Shown: positions 1-12,000 of the stretch, in pieces
Layout of the letters: every line of letters begins with the position of its first letter
Numbering within the stretch: the first letter of the stretch is position 1
Assembly: GCF_000485595.1 (NCBI RefSeq)
Contig: NW_014577112.1
Location: forward strand, 4,782 to 68,781
DNA length: 64,000 bases
Direction: 5' to 3'
Origin: Priapulus caudatus
Taxonomy: Eukaryota; Priapulida; Priapulimorpha; Priapulimorphida; Priapulidae
Made by a program: the position numbers and the translations under genes
The notes under the pieces: model-generated
Told to the model about the DNA's origin: nothing
Database searches by the model: none
What the model saw: the letters and a program-made list of their open reading frames with translations, nothing else

Positions 1-1129
1 CCTATTCTGTCTTGCAAATAGTTGTTGAGCTACTACGTACGATGGGACCTTCTATCTTTAATCTGAAGACACTTAAACGTACGCGCCATCTCGTGGCAAC
101 TTTCATAACGATCCCAACGAACATTCCTTTGAGAAGGTTCCTGATACCATCCCTGTGCATTTCACTGTTTCGGCGTGTATGTGAACACATTTGGGACTAA
201 CAGGGTTTACTAGAATCCCACCACTCCACCACAGAGTCACTGCAGTAGACGTTAGATGAGCGCTGTCGCTCCGCGGCACTTGTTCGTGTAAGAGGAGGTG
301 CGGCGGAGACGAAAAGGGTGTTAGCACGCGGTAAAACGGCAGATTGAAAACGTTAAAGAGGGGGGAAAAAGGGGTGAAGATGTACGCGAGAGACGTGAGG
401 CGTGAGGCGTGCGAAGCGTGAGAGGCGTGGGAGCCGTGAGAGGAGGAGCTAGCGCGGTTGAAGCGTGAGAAAAAGAAAGAGCGATGACGAAACAGCAGTA
501 ATCGTTACGTGCGGTCGCGTTTAGAGCCACTTTATAGCGCGTACAAACGAATAGATTGGCAAAAACGCTTAAAGTTTGAGCATACGTTAGTCTAAAACAA
601 GAAAGCGTCGGACTTACGTGTACATGGCGGAGTCGAAACGCTCTGTACGATGGCGTGTGTAGTAGTTTGCGTGCGTCTCGTTGCAAACAGGTGACGTTGA
701 TCGCGGTACAACTCGTGCGTAACTCGTGCTTAGAGAGAAAAACAGATATTAGAACCGATACGATACGAGATACTAGATACTATACCGATACTAGAAACGT
801 GGCTATCTACGCAAGTATTGCTACTACCCTACCTAAGGAAGGCACTCGGCACGCTACCTCAGGTTCTACGGTTTAGCAGGTGGGCTAGTGACACCCGGGT
901 AGGTTGCGTCGATAGAGTCCACGATAGATAGCACAGATAGATAACACAAACGCAGTATTATGAAAGCTACTCCTCGTGCGTCTATTTCAGCTCAATCAGA
1001 CACAATACACACTCTACGAAACTACACAGATATCTACATACACACAGAATCGTAACCGACTATCAGTAACCTCGTACCGTTAGACGTGGATCGCGAAGTA
1101 GCTCGGCAGGGGTGAAGGTGGAAAGTTGA
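1..1129. other. Upstream region without recognised exon
   Basis: The exon for TM1 and the N-terminus of the ABCA protein should lie here or further upstream, but no exon with a hydrophobic helix and fitting splice sites was found. About 375-470 is purine-rich with imperfect GCGTGAG-type repeats. About 740-1060 has short-period GATA/ACACA-like low complexity. Short open frames here have no recognisable protein similarity. Confidence 0.5.
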
Positions 1130-1419
1130 GCTCATAGGGTCTATGTCCCCCAGGGTACTGCCGGAACGTACCCTGGGTAAGGTCCGGTATACCGGAACGT
1201 ACCCTGGTCACTATTTGATATGGTTAGGGTTAGGGTTAGGGTTAGGGATAGGGTTAGGGTTAGGGTTAGGTAGTAGGCGTAGGCGACTCCCTGGACTCAT
1301 TAGTGGAGTAGGCGAGGTACGGTCCGGCATATTAGATAGTACCAGGGTACGTTCCGGTATACCGGACCGTACCCAGGGTACCTTCCGGCAGTACCCTGGG
1401 GGACATAGACCCTCTCAGC
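1130..1419. mobile_element. Foldback / MULE-like MITE carrying a TTAGGG array
   Basis: Two arms of about 75 bp (1130-1207 and about 1340-1419) are inverted copies with few mismatches. They are flanked by a perfect 9-bp direct repeat GAAAGTTGA (1121-1129 and 1420-1428), a likely target-site duplication. Each arm contains nested palindromes (CCCAGGGTAC...GTACCCTGGG; TCCGGTATACCGGA). The spacer holds a TTAGGG array at 1222-1270. Long TIRs with a 9-bp TSD fit Mutator-like MITEs; the superfamily is inferred and no transposase is present. Confidence 0.8.
1222..1270 (+). repeat. Interstitial telomeric repeat (TTAGGG)n
   Basis: About eight near-perfect GGTTAG/TTAGGG hexamers in a row, with one GGGATAGGG variant. 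The array lies between the two inverted arms of the surrounding foldback element, so it is part of a mobile unit and not evidence of a chromosome end. Confidence 0.9.
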
Positions 1420-1890
1420 GAAAGTTGAAGGTAGGAGGGGAAGATGGCAAGGAAAAGTAGAGAAGGAATAGGATCAGGAGCGGGGGAAAACCTGGACCGT
1501 GTTGCGGAAAGGATGAGAGCCGACTCGTTCTCTACCTGCGAGTTTGGCGTCAACGAATCCGGTCCCTAGAGATGGGCCAGGTGGGCATCGCGGCGGAATC
1601 ACCATTATATGTGATGGAAGTGGTTTACTGTGATTGCGTTCGTGCCACGAACTATTATAGAATACGAACTAATAGTAATATAGACTGATGGGAACTGGCG
1701 CTTTCCTACAGTACCAGCAAGATGGGGGGGGGGGACTGTTACGCTGTGGCGGAGGTTTGCTATCTTTGTGTTCATAAAATTGTCCCACTTTACCGATGAG
1801 GGAGTTTAATTTGATGAAAACACAATTGTTAGTTACTTCAAGTTTCTACCACGTTTGTGTATTCTATAGTCTTCATAATGACCATTGCAG
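1420..1890. other. Intron sequence before the first recognised exon
   Basis: No coding signal. It contains a run of G at about 1723-1735 and ends in the acceptor CCATTGCAG used by the exon at 1891. Confidence 0.6.
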
Positions 1891-3080
1891 GTGCTTACAG
1901 TGAACGCGCTATGCCAAGTGCTGGATTATTTCCCTTTCTACAGTCAACTGTCTGTTCACTCGACAACATATGCAAGAACCCCTATGCCACTGATTCAGTG
2001 GATTCTAGATCGGTACCAGCGTAAGTATAGCAGGCTTAAATCTGCATTCATAGCAAATCAAAGATAAAGAAACTGCCTTTGTAAACATATAAGAATTAAA
2101 TAAGGAAAAAGGCAAAGGAAGAAATATTAGATGTGGGAAAATAGGAGAGAGGTTGATAGTCTGATAGCTGGTTGATTTACTATTCATTTAATGCCTCATT
2201 TAACTAATGATTCTTGCACTTTCCTCTGTATCTTACTCCTTTCCTCCTCTGTTCATATACCTTGTTCTCATCCATATTACTCTCCTGTCTCTTCTCATTG
2301 TCCTCTTCCTTCTGATTCTGTTCCTTTTCCTTCTCCATTGTTTCCTCATCTTACTGCTTCTGGACTTCCTCTTCTTTAGTAAAAAATAGAAATGACCAAT
2401 GTTATCCACTAGTGTAATATAACAAAATTAAAAATGTTTTCCATAGTGCCGAGATGTTGATCCGTCGACTGGGACCAAATATTGCAAATACAAGCGTAAT
2501 ATCAGCATTAGGAAACCTTCCTGAAACCCTGGACATCATGTTTGCTGTTACAGCACCGTTACAGCAAGCAGAGGTTATTAACTTCATTGGTGAGTTTAAT
2601 AAAGAAATACCGCAATGGTAAAGACATTTATGATGAAATAAATATTGTACTATTATCGCAAGGGAAACGTGGACTTAGTGAATTGAGAAAATCGATAGGG
2701 TACTGTTTGTTTTCGAGGTCTACAAAAGTAACTCTCATGTTGCTCGAACAACCATGCAATAATTTTTTTATGTCTAAAATCTGGAGTAAATAATATTAGA
2801 GTGGAGAAGTCTTTCATATACTATTTCTATGATTAAGAGATTAGCTTCAGTCTACCGATGATTTTTCTATTTCATTAATATAAACTGTGTGCGTGCGTGT
2901 GTGCGTGTATTTGTGGTTGCATGTTTGTATGTTTTGTTTGGCTTTACAGAAAATGGCCTCAGATTAGGCGATATTTTTAAAGACAAAGAGAAACTGATAG
3001 AGTTTCTTACTGAAGAAAGTGCTGTGCTGCCACGTGAAGTCGTCGAGTCTCTACTGGAAGCTAAATTCAACTTGGACGAG
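1891..3080 (+). CDS. ABCA ECD1 opening: exons 1891-2020, 2447-2589, 2950-3080
   Basis: Exon 1891-2020 enters after one codon base (codons from 1893) and reads [20 protein letters not shown], then ICKNPY. This matches the ABCA consensus just after TM1 (MPSAG...LQ...C..NNPC) and fixes the frame; the longer open frame over the same bases is a shadow. Exon 2447-2589 ([16 protein letters not shown]... ending INFI) has C-type phases 2-1. Exon 2950-3080 ([18 protein letters not shown]... ending FNLDE) has D-type phases 1-0 and resembles later D exons. This is a C-D half module that precedes the first full module. Confidence 0.88.
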
Positions 3081-6000
3081 GTATAAATGTGCTATACCAT
3101 ACCTATGAAAACATGCATTCTGAATTGTACTCTAGTTTGTATATAATTGTGAAATCATACAGTAAGACCCCGCAATACGTAAGTGATGCGTTCCAGAAAA
3201 ATTGTTCATAACGTAAAAATTTGTGATTTTCTTCATATTTTCAGTCATATTTTCTTGTCATAATCCAAGTCTAATCATGTATTCTTGCATATTATTACAT
3301 GTATTTTATTTAAGTAACTTTACACACATGATTGAGCATGCCTTTTTTGAGTAGAAACATATGGCTCATTCTTTTCAAAAGTCATGTAAGAACAAATTTG
3401 CATTTTGTATCCTGAGGCACCCCATATAACCAACAATAAGCTTGAATTCATGAGCATATATAGGACAAAATATTTAGTTATGGCAATTCTTTTATGCTAT
3501 TTCTAATCTATAGATGTATGAAGTGACAGGCTACATAGACTTCCGTGGTGTGGCTTGCAATAGCGACCGACTGGTGCAGTACGTGAAATTTAACAAAAAC
3601 AGCCCTGCCACTGCAAAAGAGGTGTCTAAGGCTCTCTGCAGCTTGAATGAGAGCAACCTCGAAGTAGTCGTGGAAACACTGCAGCAGTACATTGATGTCA
3701 GGAAGATATCAGAAGCGGTAAGTGGCACATCGCACTGATGTGTGCAATTAAGTATAGTAGTGACCAAGACGATGTTCATAAACATGAGAAACTTAACCTT
3801 ATATCCCATAGGTGACATTTGCACTGAGTAATAGCTAATTTTGTTGTGTAAAAATTCAGTTACATTATCGAAGGTTTGAATTAGCAAAACCTTCATTTAC
3901 AGTCCTGTATTCACTAATCTGTTTAGAGGATTTTCCTGTGTTATAAATTATCATTAAGTAATTGTTCTATAGGCGAAGACTTTGGCGGGAGCATTGGGTC
4001 AGTACGACCTTGGTACGGCTCTGGAGGACATTGGCACAATGCTGGACACAGTGCGAGATATGTCAGCTCTCTCCGGCACTGCTCAGAGGCTTCCCAGCAT
4101 GCACGACATCACTGAGTGGGTGCTGTACTTTAAACGCTTCACAGAGAGCATCCCGAGGTTGGACGGCACCAATCTCGACTACATCTTGTAAGCTGACATC
4201 ATGATAAAGGATACAATATGTCACTCACATCTCTTATTTGTGCGCAACTAATGTTATATGTATTAGGTATGAACCCATCAGCCACACGTAATCAGCAGTA
4301 GAATGTTGTTGGAATTGGTGATCGATAAATGTGTTAAAATGCTGAGAAAACTTTCAAGGTAGTGAAAAATAATAACTGCTGATATCTTTGTGTGTAGTTT
4401 CAACAGAGTCATCAATGACCTGGACAGGATGATGGGTAACTTCTCTTCATGGCTAGATATCAAGCGTGGATTCTCTCACATTAACCAGACGCTGGTTGTT
4501 TTGAACAAGCAGTTAGTCAAAGTAGAAGGTATGCACATGGCTGTACTATGTGAAGGAGCGAGTTGGCCATACTTGCTAGATGTGGCATTAGGTATTATAC
4601 ACCTTGACCTGAGTTTGATGTCACCTTGTTGTAATAGTCACTCGCATACTTTCCAATGATTGGCTATGTCAAGCTTACATTTTTGATGCTCTGCTCAGCG
4701 TTTTGCTCCTATAATCTGAAAATTGTGTTCAATTTCCATCTTCACACACATACACTGGGCTGTACGGCATTGTATTTTTTAGAATCTGGCTTTATGCGTT
4801 ACTTTGTAATGGTAGTTTAGTTATCAAGGAACGGAATGGTTGATTATGATATCTAATGATACCATATCTTGAAAGAGTTTCTTGGAAAAGTTTTAACGCC
4901 AATTATTGCAATGAAATTATTCAGATGCGACACTGAACTTTGCCAGCCTGTTCAAGGATCCAGTCAATTTCTGGGAAGTGATCAACAGTACTGGCAGATT
5001 GCCAGATCAGATGGTTGAGCTTTTGTGGAGCATAAACATTAAACCGGAATACGTGAGTTTTTTTATTAACTCCCTTGTCACGACATGGTTTTATCTGGGC
5101 ATGATTGGCATTGGTTAAATAATGCACCTTCTAGGTAAGCCTTTCTCTAAACACTGCATAGATTTACGTATTCTATTTATATAGGTCACTGGCATTGTAG
5201 AGCCGTATTTGTGCATGTGCTTACATAGGGGCATCATTTTATAACATGTACCAGAGGTATAATGACCTAGTGAAATGAAACAAAAAGTTAAACTATGATA
5301 GTTATGATAAAAATTAGGGTAGCATGAAGATAAAAGGTGCCATAAAACCCAATTAGCAAAATATGAGAATAAATAGTAAAGAGCTCGCAACATAATTATT
5401 AATTAATAACATTGTAGGCGAGTATTACAGCAGGCTTTCATTTTTAAGGGGCGCGATCGCGCTCGCGCTCCACCGCGCACCCGAAATTGTGCCATGGTGT
5501 GTGCATCATCGCGCCTCATAAAAGTGGTTGAAATCGCGCACCAAAAGTATGTGTATTATGTTGAAATAGCGCTCCATAGAGTTGTCAATGTAGGGGGGTA
5601 CAAAAAGGTTAGCAACACACAACAATTTGTGGTGTGTAAGTAACTGAACGTATGGCAGAGGTACAGGTTACTACCCTCTGGTTTATACAACTAGACAACA
5701 TCATCCAAATACAGGTACCTACACGGTAGCCACAAGTTACCTGCTCGTTTTCCACTATACGTGGCGAGAAGTGGTTTTCTGCCGACGTAAAACAGTCGTA
5801 GGGTTGGAGGGGCTACCTACGTGGCTGCTACGTACAAGTAATTTGGCTAGTTTGTTGATGGATTGTGATGATATTTCGTGCTAAAATATGCAGGTACATG
5901 GATTAGAATCTCTAAGGATGAAAATCAGAATAAATAAAACAAGTTTATTTTTACATCCGATCAACTCTTTTATTAATCTGTGTGCTATTGTTGGGTTGTT

Positions 6001-9000
6001 GGATGAAAAGAATGTAATCATGACGAAGCCATCGAATGAATGAAGGTGAAGATGAATGATAGTCAGTGGATTGGCATGACATCCCAATTTTCGTTTTGGA
6101 TTTCACTCTAGACTGAGGATTGCATGGTCATGATTCCATCATCACACCCCAATAGGCATGATGGAGAGCCCTCAAGGAGCTCTCCATCATCCCTTTTAAG
6201 GGTGTGATTTTTAGTGGAGCTCTCCATCATGCCTCTTAAGGGTGTGATTTTTTAGTGGAGCTCTCCATCATGCCTCTTAAGGGTGTGATTATGGAGCGTG
6301 AAAAGACCCCCTATGGTGTCCTAGGGGAGTCATTAGTAGTACTCCTCCTGTACTTTTCAAATCTGAAAGCCTGATTACAGTCTACCATGCACACCTGGCA
6401 CAAGTACAAGTCAAAAGCCATGCTGTTATATTTATTATAATATATTATATTGTTCAAATGAACTTTATCGGCTTGTCTTTGTTTAATGGGTGTCTTTGAT
6501 CCCCTTTAACCATCTTTCGGCAGTGTGACGAGAGAGTGGATGTCATATTAGCAGTAAAAAACACCTACAGCCACTCTCTTTATAATGTAAAGCATGTTTG
6601 CTTGGTCTGGTAGGTATTAGACGTAGTGAGGTCGGCACATCTTTCTTCGGAAGAAAGGCGCACATTCTACTGCAAAAGCCCTGGCTTCGTGAACCTACTG
6701 ACATTTACTGATCAGCCATTGGAGAATGTGCAGATGCTGGCTAGATACCAGGACGTGATCTGTGAGGCCAACGCTAATGGGTTGATCGACGAACTCTACA
6801 CCCAGCTGGACATTGGTCTCATCGACGAAATGGTGAGCTACGCCCTGCTTGGTGCTTGGATGCTTTGGCAATTCTGTTGTTAGCATTATCCGGACTTCGC
6901 TTTTTTTTTCAATTCCTTTTATTATGTGTTATTCAAACCTACACAAATGCATGTTTAGTTACTTGCCATTTCTATTCTGGTTCAGTTTAATTTTTAGCTC
7001 ATCTGACACAGTCAGATGCAGCTTGTATGAGCGTCCGTCCGTCGGTTTACAATATATAGGCACAAATCTAAACGCCCCCCTGTACGGTGTTGATATCCGG
7101 GATGTCTAATCGGAAACATTGAAAGATGAGGGCAATCCTAACGATTTTTGTGCATTGCATTTTCCAGTTGGAGAAATATAATGAAACCGGTAAGATCTAC
7201 CAACGGCTGGATTGGGGCTCGTTGCTGAATAATGCGCAGCAGCTGATAGAGACCTTAAATGAGCTAGCTAACAAGTATGGACACTACCTGGAACACTTTG
7301 CTGAGTCTGCCTTTAGATTCAGATCAGCGGCCAGACTGCTGACATTTGAATTACCAACGCTGGTTGCAACGTGAGTACTGGGAGTCTCTTCTGAGTTTTT
7401 ACCTGTTTACCAGTGTTCATGCACGTGTAAAAATAGAGTTAGGCATATTTGTAACACACTTGCATTGTTAATGTCATTTGTGCACATATTTAATGCACAC
7501 ATTTCATAATAATCAGTATTTATTATTATTAATTATTGTTGTTTTTTTATTCTGGCACATGTGTTTTATGTACACATTGGTAATATCAAGGGTAGATGAT
7601 GACAATTAATTTGTCATCATCTACTCCTGGTGATATCGTGGGTGAATGTGCTTTAGGGATGAGCCAATACTGGTAATTGCCCAGACCATACTAGAGGAGA
7701 CTTTCAGCAAAGATGATGTCAGGTTGGGTTTAGTTTTGGCCGATCTAACACTGGACATCTTGGAGCAGGTGGATGACCGTGACCTGGGTATGGTATTCTC
7801 TCATACTCACTCTTATCAGTCTATATTTCAGTCTATATTATAAGGATCGATGTTCTACCTGGTTGCTGACGACACCACATGTAACCATGTTTAGTTTAAC
7901 ATCATATTTGTAATGGAGTAATCGTAGCTTCAAAACTGCAACCAGTATTTTCAAGCCCACTGGTTTCATGTCCGGTTAATTAATTTGAAACTGTGAAATG
8001 CTGGGGGTGCATGCTGTATTTATTGTTTGTTATCTTGCTTGATGACCAGTTTCCCAGCACCATCAATTATCCACCTGCCTTGTTAGAAATATCAGCGGTT
8101 CTTTGCAGATACTCAGGATTCACTATACACTGGACTACTGGGCAACACTAGCGACCTGCACGTCAGCCATGATTATCCTGTTGCTCTGAATGAGGGCTCA
8201 CTCCTCAAGTTAATCCAATACCAGCCAGAAGTGCTGTTAGCTGCTATGGAAGTCCTTTCTGACCCAGTAATCCAGCAGGTAAGCAACTTATTAAGAATAC
8301 TTTCCACCTTTTGCACGGGTATTGCTCTAGTAAAGATTAAACGTTTATTGGCGAATGAATTGAATCAATCACTTGTTTTATTTATAGAGGAGATATATTT
8401 CTATGCTCAAGCCAAAAATTTCATGAAATTTCCAGCACCTAATTATGTTACCACACAAATTTTGAATTTTTATGTAAAAATGGTATTTTGGATATTTCTC
8501 AACTACCAGAAAGAGTGAGGATACAAAATTTTTGCCACATGTTAAGCACAATATGGACCAAAATAGTGCGTCTGGATTTTTCTTTAATTTTCCTATTTAC
8601 CGAGAAAACTGGAAAAAACTGCTTAAAAATCAAGTTGTGTGTTAGAATTGAAAATTTTAGCGAATAAAGAGGCATAACTAATAAAATACGGCACTTAATA
8701 ACTATCCCTGACACACTTCTTTACAGCAATATGTTATCATTAAAACGAGTGTAAAATTAAATTAATCCGAGTTGTAATCACAGAGAAATATCCATTTATA
8801 CATCGGCTACTATGTCAGAAATCGAAACGGAGAAATCATTGTTTTTCTATTTTTCAAAATGAGTGACCGCCTGTGTGAAAAATGGGTGAACGTATGTGAA
8901 ATATCTACTGTTAGTACTTACTGCGACATATCCATGACTAACTGACACCACTAAATTGGTAAAATGTTCCATGCACCTTGAGAAATTCTGAGAAATTACC

Positions 9001-12000
9001 AGGTTACCATCGCAGAACGCGTGAACTGGGCTCATCCTGACTTCACAAAGCTAATATGTCAACAAACGCGCGCCTTGTACCACACTACAGTAAGGTGTGT
9101 TGCGAGGTGTTAGAACTATTTTGGGCGTGGGATACTTGTTGGATCACTAGCAGATGTACATGAATGTACATGAATACATGTAATGACAGCTGTAGCAGGG
9201 TTGACACTGAATGATACTGGCTTAGTGAATATTGTGGTTGTCTCTGACCTCATCATGATCTCAGCCGCTGCTTACTACACATGTACGCGGGCAATCAAAT
9301 CGCTCTGACAGTTCACATGTACCGTTATATCAAGAAATTAGCATGTACGAAGGTGGCACATAGTGTTAGCCATCGAATAAAATTGAAAATGAAAAATCGG
9401 TAAAAATTTGCCTAAACCCTTGAGAGTATCCTTAATGCAAATAAACAGCACTAAATTCAGAAACTCACTTGTCCAGGAAATACTGAACTTTAATATTGTC
9501 ATTTTAATGGCATGCCATACTCCAGAAAGCAGGTATGTCCATTGTAAACTTGTAAAATTTAGTCAAAGAATTGCGTTTTGCTTCATATTGGAAAACACAT
9601 TTTTTCATTATACCCGCGCAAACGAAGTTTGAAGTTTAGTATAATATTGGTCAGTACAGCAGCGTCATCTGTCGTATCACAACCGTTGCATCTTTTACGT
9701 TGACCAGAGCTCTCACCGTTACAGACGAGCACAAGAGCTGTACATGATCATACATGTTGTAAGAACACACATCAGTGTTGTAGTCGAGTCCGAACCCCCC
9801 GAGTCCGAGTCCGAGTCCGCACCCCCCGAGTCCGAGTCCGAGTCCGAGTCCGCGCCACCCGAGTCCGAGTCCACACCATCCGAGTCCGAGTTCGAGTCCG
9901 AGTCCAGTTTTGATAAAAAAAGGGGGGCACAGACCGACCAGGAGGACTTCGCTATTACCAGGGTGATTCGAACTCGCGTATAATAAAGGTTAAGTTTCTA
10001 AATACTTGAATATTTAGGCACAAACGTTAAATTGAAATCATCTTCCTTTAAAAGGGGAGGTGATTTTAGGTGTTAACCGCTGAGGTTAGCTGAGAAGCGT
10101 AAACTAAGCGTGCACCAAGCGTAAACACAAAACATAAGAAAACGAAAGTGTGCGTATATCAACCTGCGAGGGGCGTTACCATTGGGACACAGGGGCATGA
10201 GCGTTGTGAATAACAGCAAGCAATGGATGGTCGAACCGATTTATCTTGCTGTGAACTATCGTGACTGAGTTTCGCCTCTATGGTTAGGGTTTTGCAATTT
10301 TCCTTACGAAACATGCCCGTACAATTGAACATGACCGAACTACGAAAAACAAAATGCTAAATCGTACTCATTCATGTATTTTATATCACGTAGTTACTTT
10401 GAACAATTCTTTTAGCCATAATTGCATACATCACTAATACCACACTGTTGCAAGCTCTCATTAATCATAGCTAACGTATCAGTACGTCAAAAAATAAATA
10501 ATTATAAATGCTCTATTATGACTATTGACTAACTGCCAGTTATCTATATTATGAAAGCCTACCCTACCCCGCATCATTTGACCAATATGGAAATATAATG
10601 GCAATTCAATGATGTCACAAAAATGAAACAAGACCCATTTGAGGCAAGGTAGTATTGGTTCATGGTTCTGCCTCGATTTACAATTGTGTTTATGCAGAAT
10701 ACTGAGGTTGCGTAATGCGGCAGAGTTAGTCGTCTTCAGTGCTTTTCAAGAAATAGCAGGCACATGGAATGTTTACCATATTCATGCTGCTATTAGCTGC
10801 AATTTCTATCATGTCTGGCATGCATAATAATTGTATATTGTCTAAACATTGGCTGGATAATACAATAATACCTAATAGTGTATGCAGGGCGGATCAGGGG
10901 GGGGGGGGGCTGGGGGGTGGAGGGTTGCGCAACCCCCTAAAAAGTTTTTTAGTTGAGCCTTTTGTTCTGGCCAAGCGGCCGCTTTTTTCTGGTCCGCGGA
11001 CCCTCATCATGCTCGCTCCCAAGCCGAAACGCATGTAGGGTGTAATTTCAAAACTTTTTCTGGGGGAGGGCCCGTGCCCAGACCACCCCTTCGACGTGCT
11101 CCCAAGTTTGGGTTAGCGGTTGACCCCTCCCTGGTACAAAATTCCTGTACACCCCTAGTGACAAGAAAATACTGAGCTATGTTTTTAAGTAAAGATAAAT
11201 ATATCAGTCATTGAAAATTCAAGTCTCAAAGTTCAAGTTTTAATAAGTAAGTGTATGAAACGGAAAGCAATGTAAATTAAAATACAGTAATGGATTTTCA
11301 TTTTCTTTTGTAATAGAAAGTGTGTTGTCAAATCCATATCACGGCAGTTTGACTTTCAGTCACCACCCGGGTACTGAAGTATTGTTCTCGCTCCTGATGG
11401 CCAGCTTAAATTATCAAGGCAAGTTCATCGGTTTTTAGTGGGCTTTTTGGCCTTGTAATCTGGAATTGTCTGTTTCATTGTATGCCAAGACTTGAAGTAC
11501 ACAAATAGTTTCGCGATCTCATATCTCTGAAAATCGACATAAAAAGGCAGTTCCTATGTTTAAATAAATTTCTGGGGGAGGCCCCCGACCCCCGCATCCG
11601 CTTCACAAGGTGCGCCGCTAACAAAATCTCAAAGTGCCCTTTCAACTGCACCGCCCCTAAGAAAAATCCTGCAAGTGGCGGTCACCACTGGGTAATGTTT
11701 AGTGCCGCAAGTAAATTCTATACATGATTCGGTACGTCATGACGATTCAGAGTTGCGAATTTAACGGAATTCGGAAGAAAGAAAGAGAGTGGCAGTTAAT
11801 GTAAAGCGGCAGTAATGAAAGCGAAAACTCTCAAGACTCTCTTTCATTCTATCTTGCCGTAAAAATTCTCGGAGCATGCTCGGCTTGGCAGCTATTGGAG
11901 TCACGTGCGCGCCCGCCATACGCCGTCGGCCAGATTCCATAAGCTGCCAGCGCTGCATACTGTCGTACGACATTCCCGCTGAAGGAGGAAAAGCCTAGGT

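Noticed and set aside
12-200. 62-codon open frame beginning MQIVVELL, superficially like the TM1 exon of ABCA proteins (LLVELLWP)
   Set aside because: No hydrophobic helix follows and the splice sites and phase do not fit the next exon at 1891; a short chance match.
1222-1270. TTAGGG array as a chromosome end
   Set aside because: It is short, internal, and enclosed by the inverted arms and TSD of a mobile element.
2207-2389. 60-codon strongly hydrophobic open frame
   Set aside because: It lies in a CT-rich intron tract (TTCCTCTTCT...) between two well-supported exons; hydrophobicity comes from the low complexity.
9744-9983. Glu/Ser/Pro-rich open frame ([12 protein letters not shown])
   Set aside because: Translation of the GAGTCC hexamer array.
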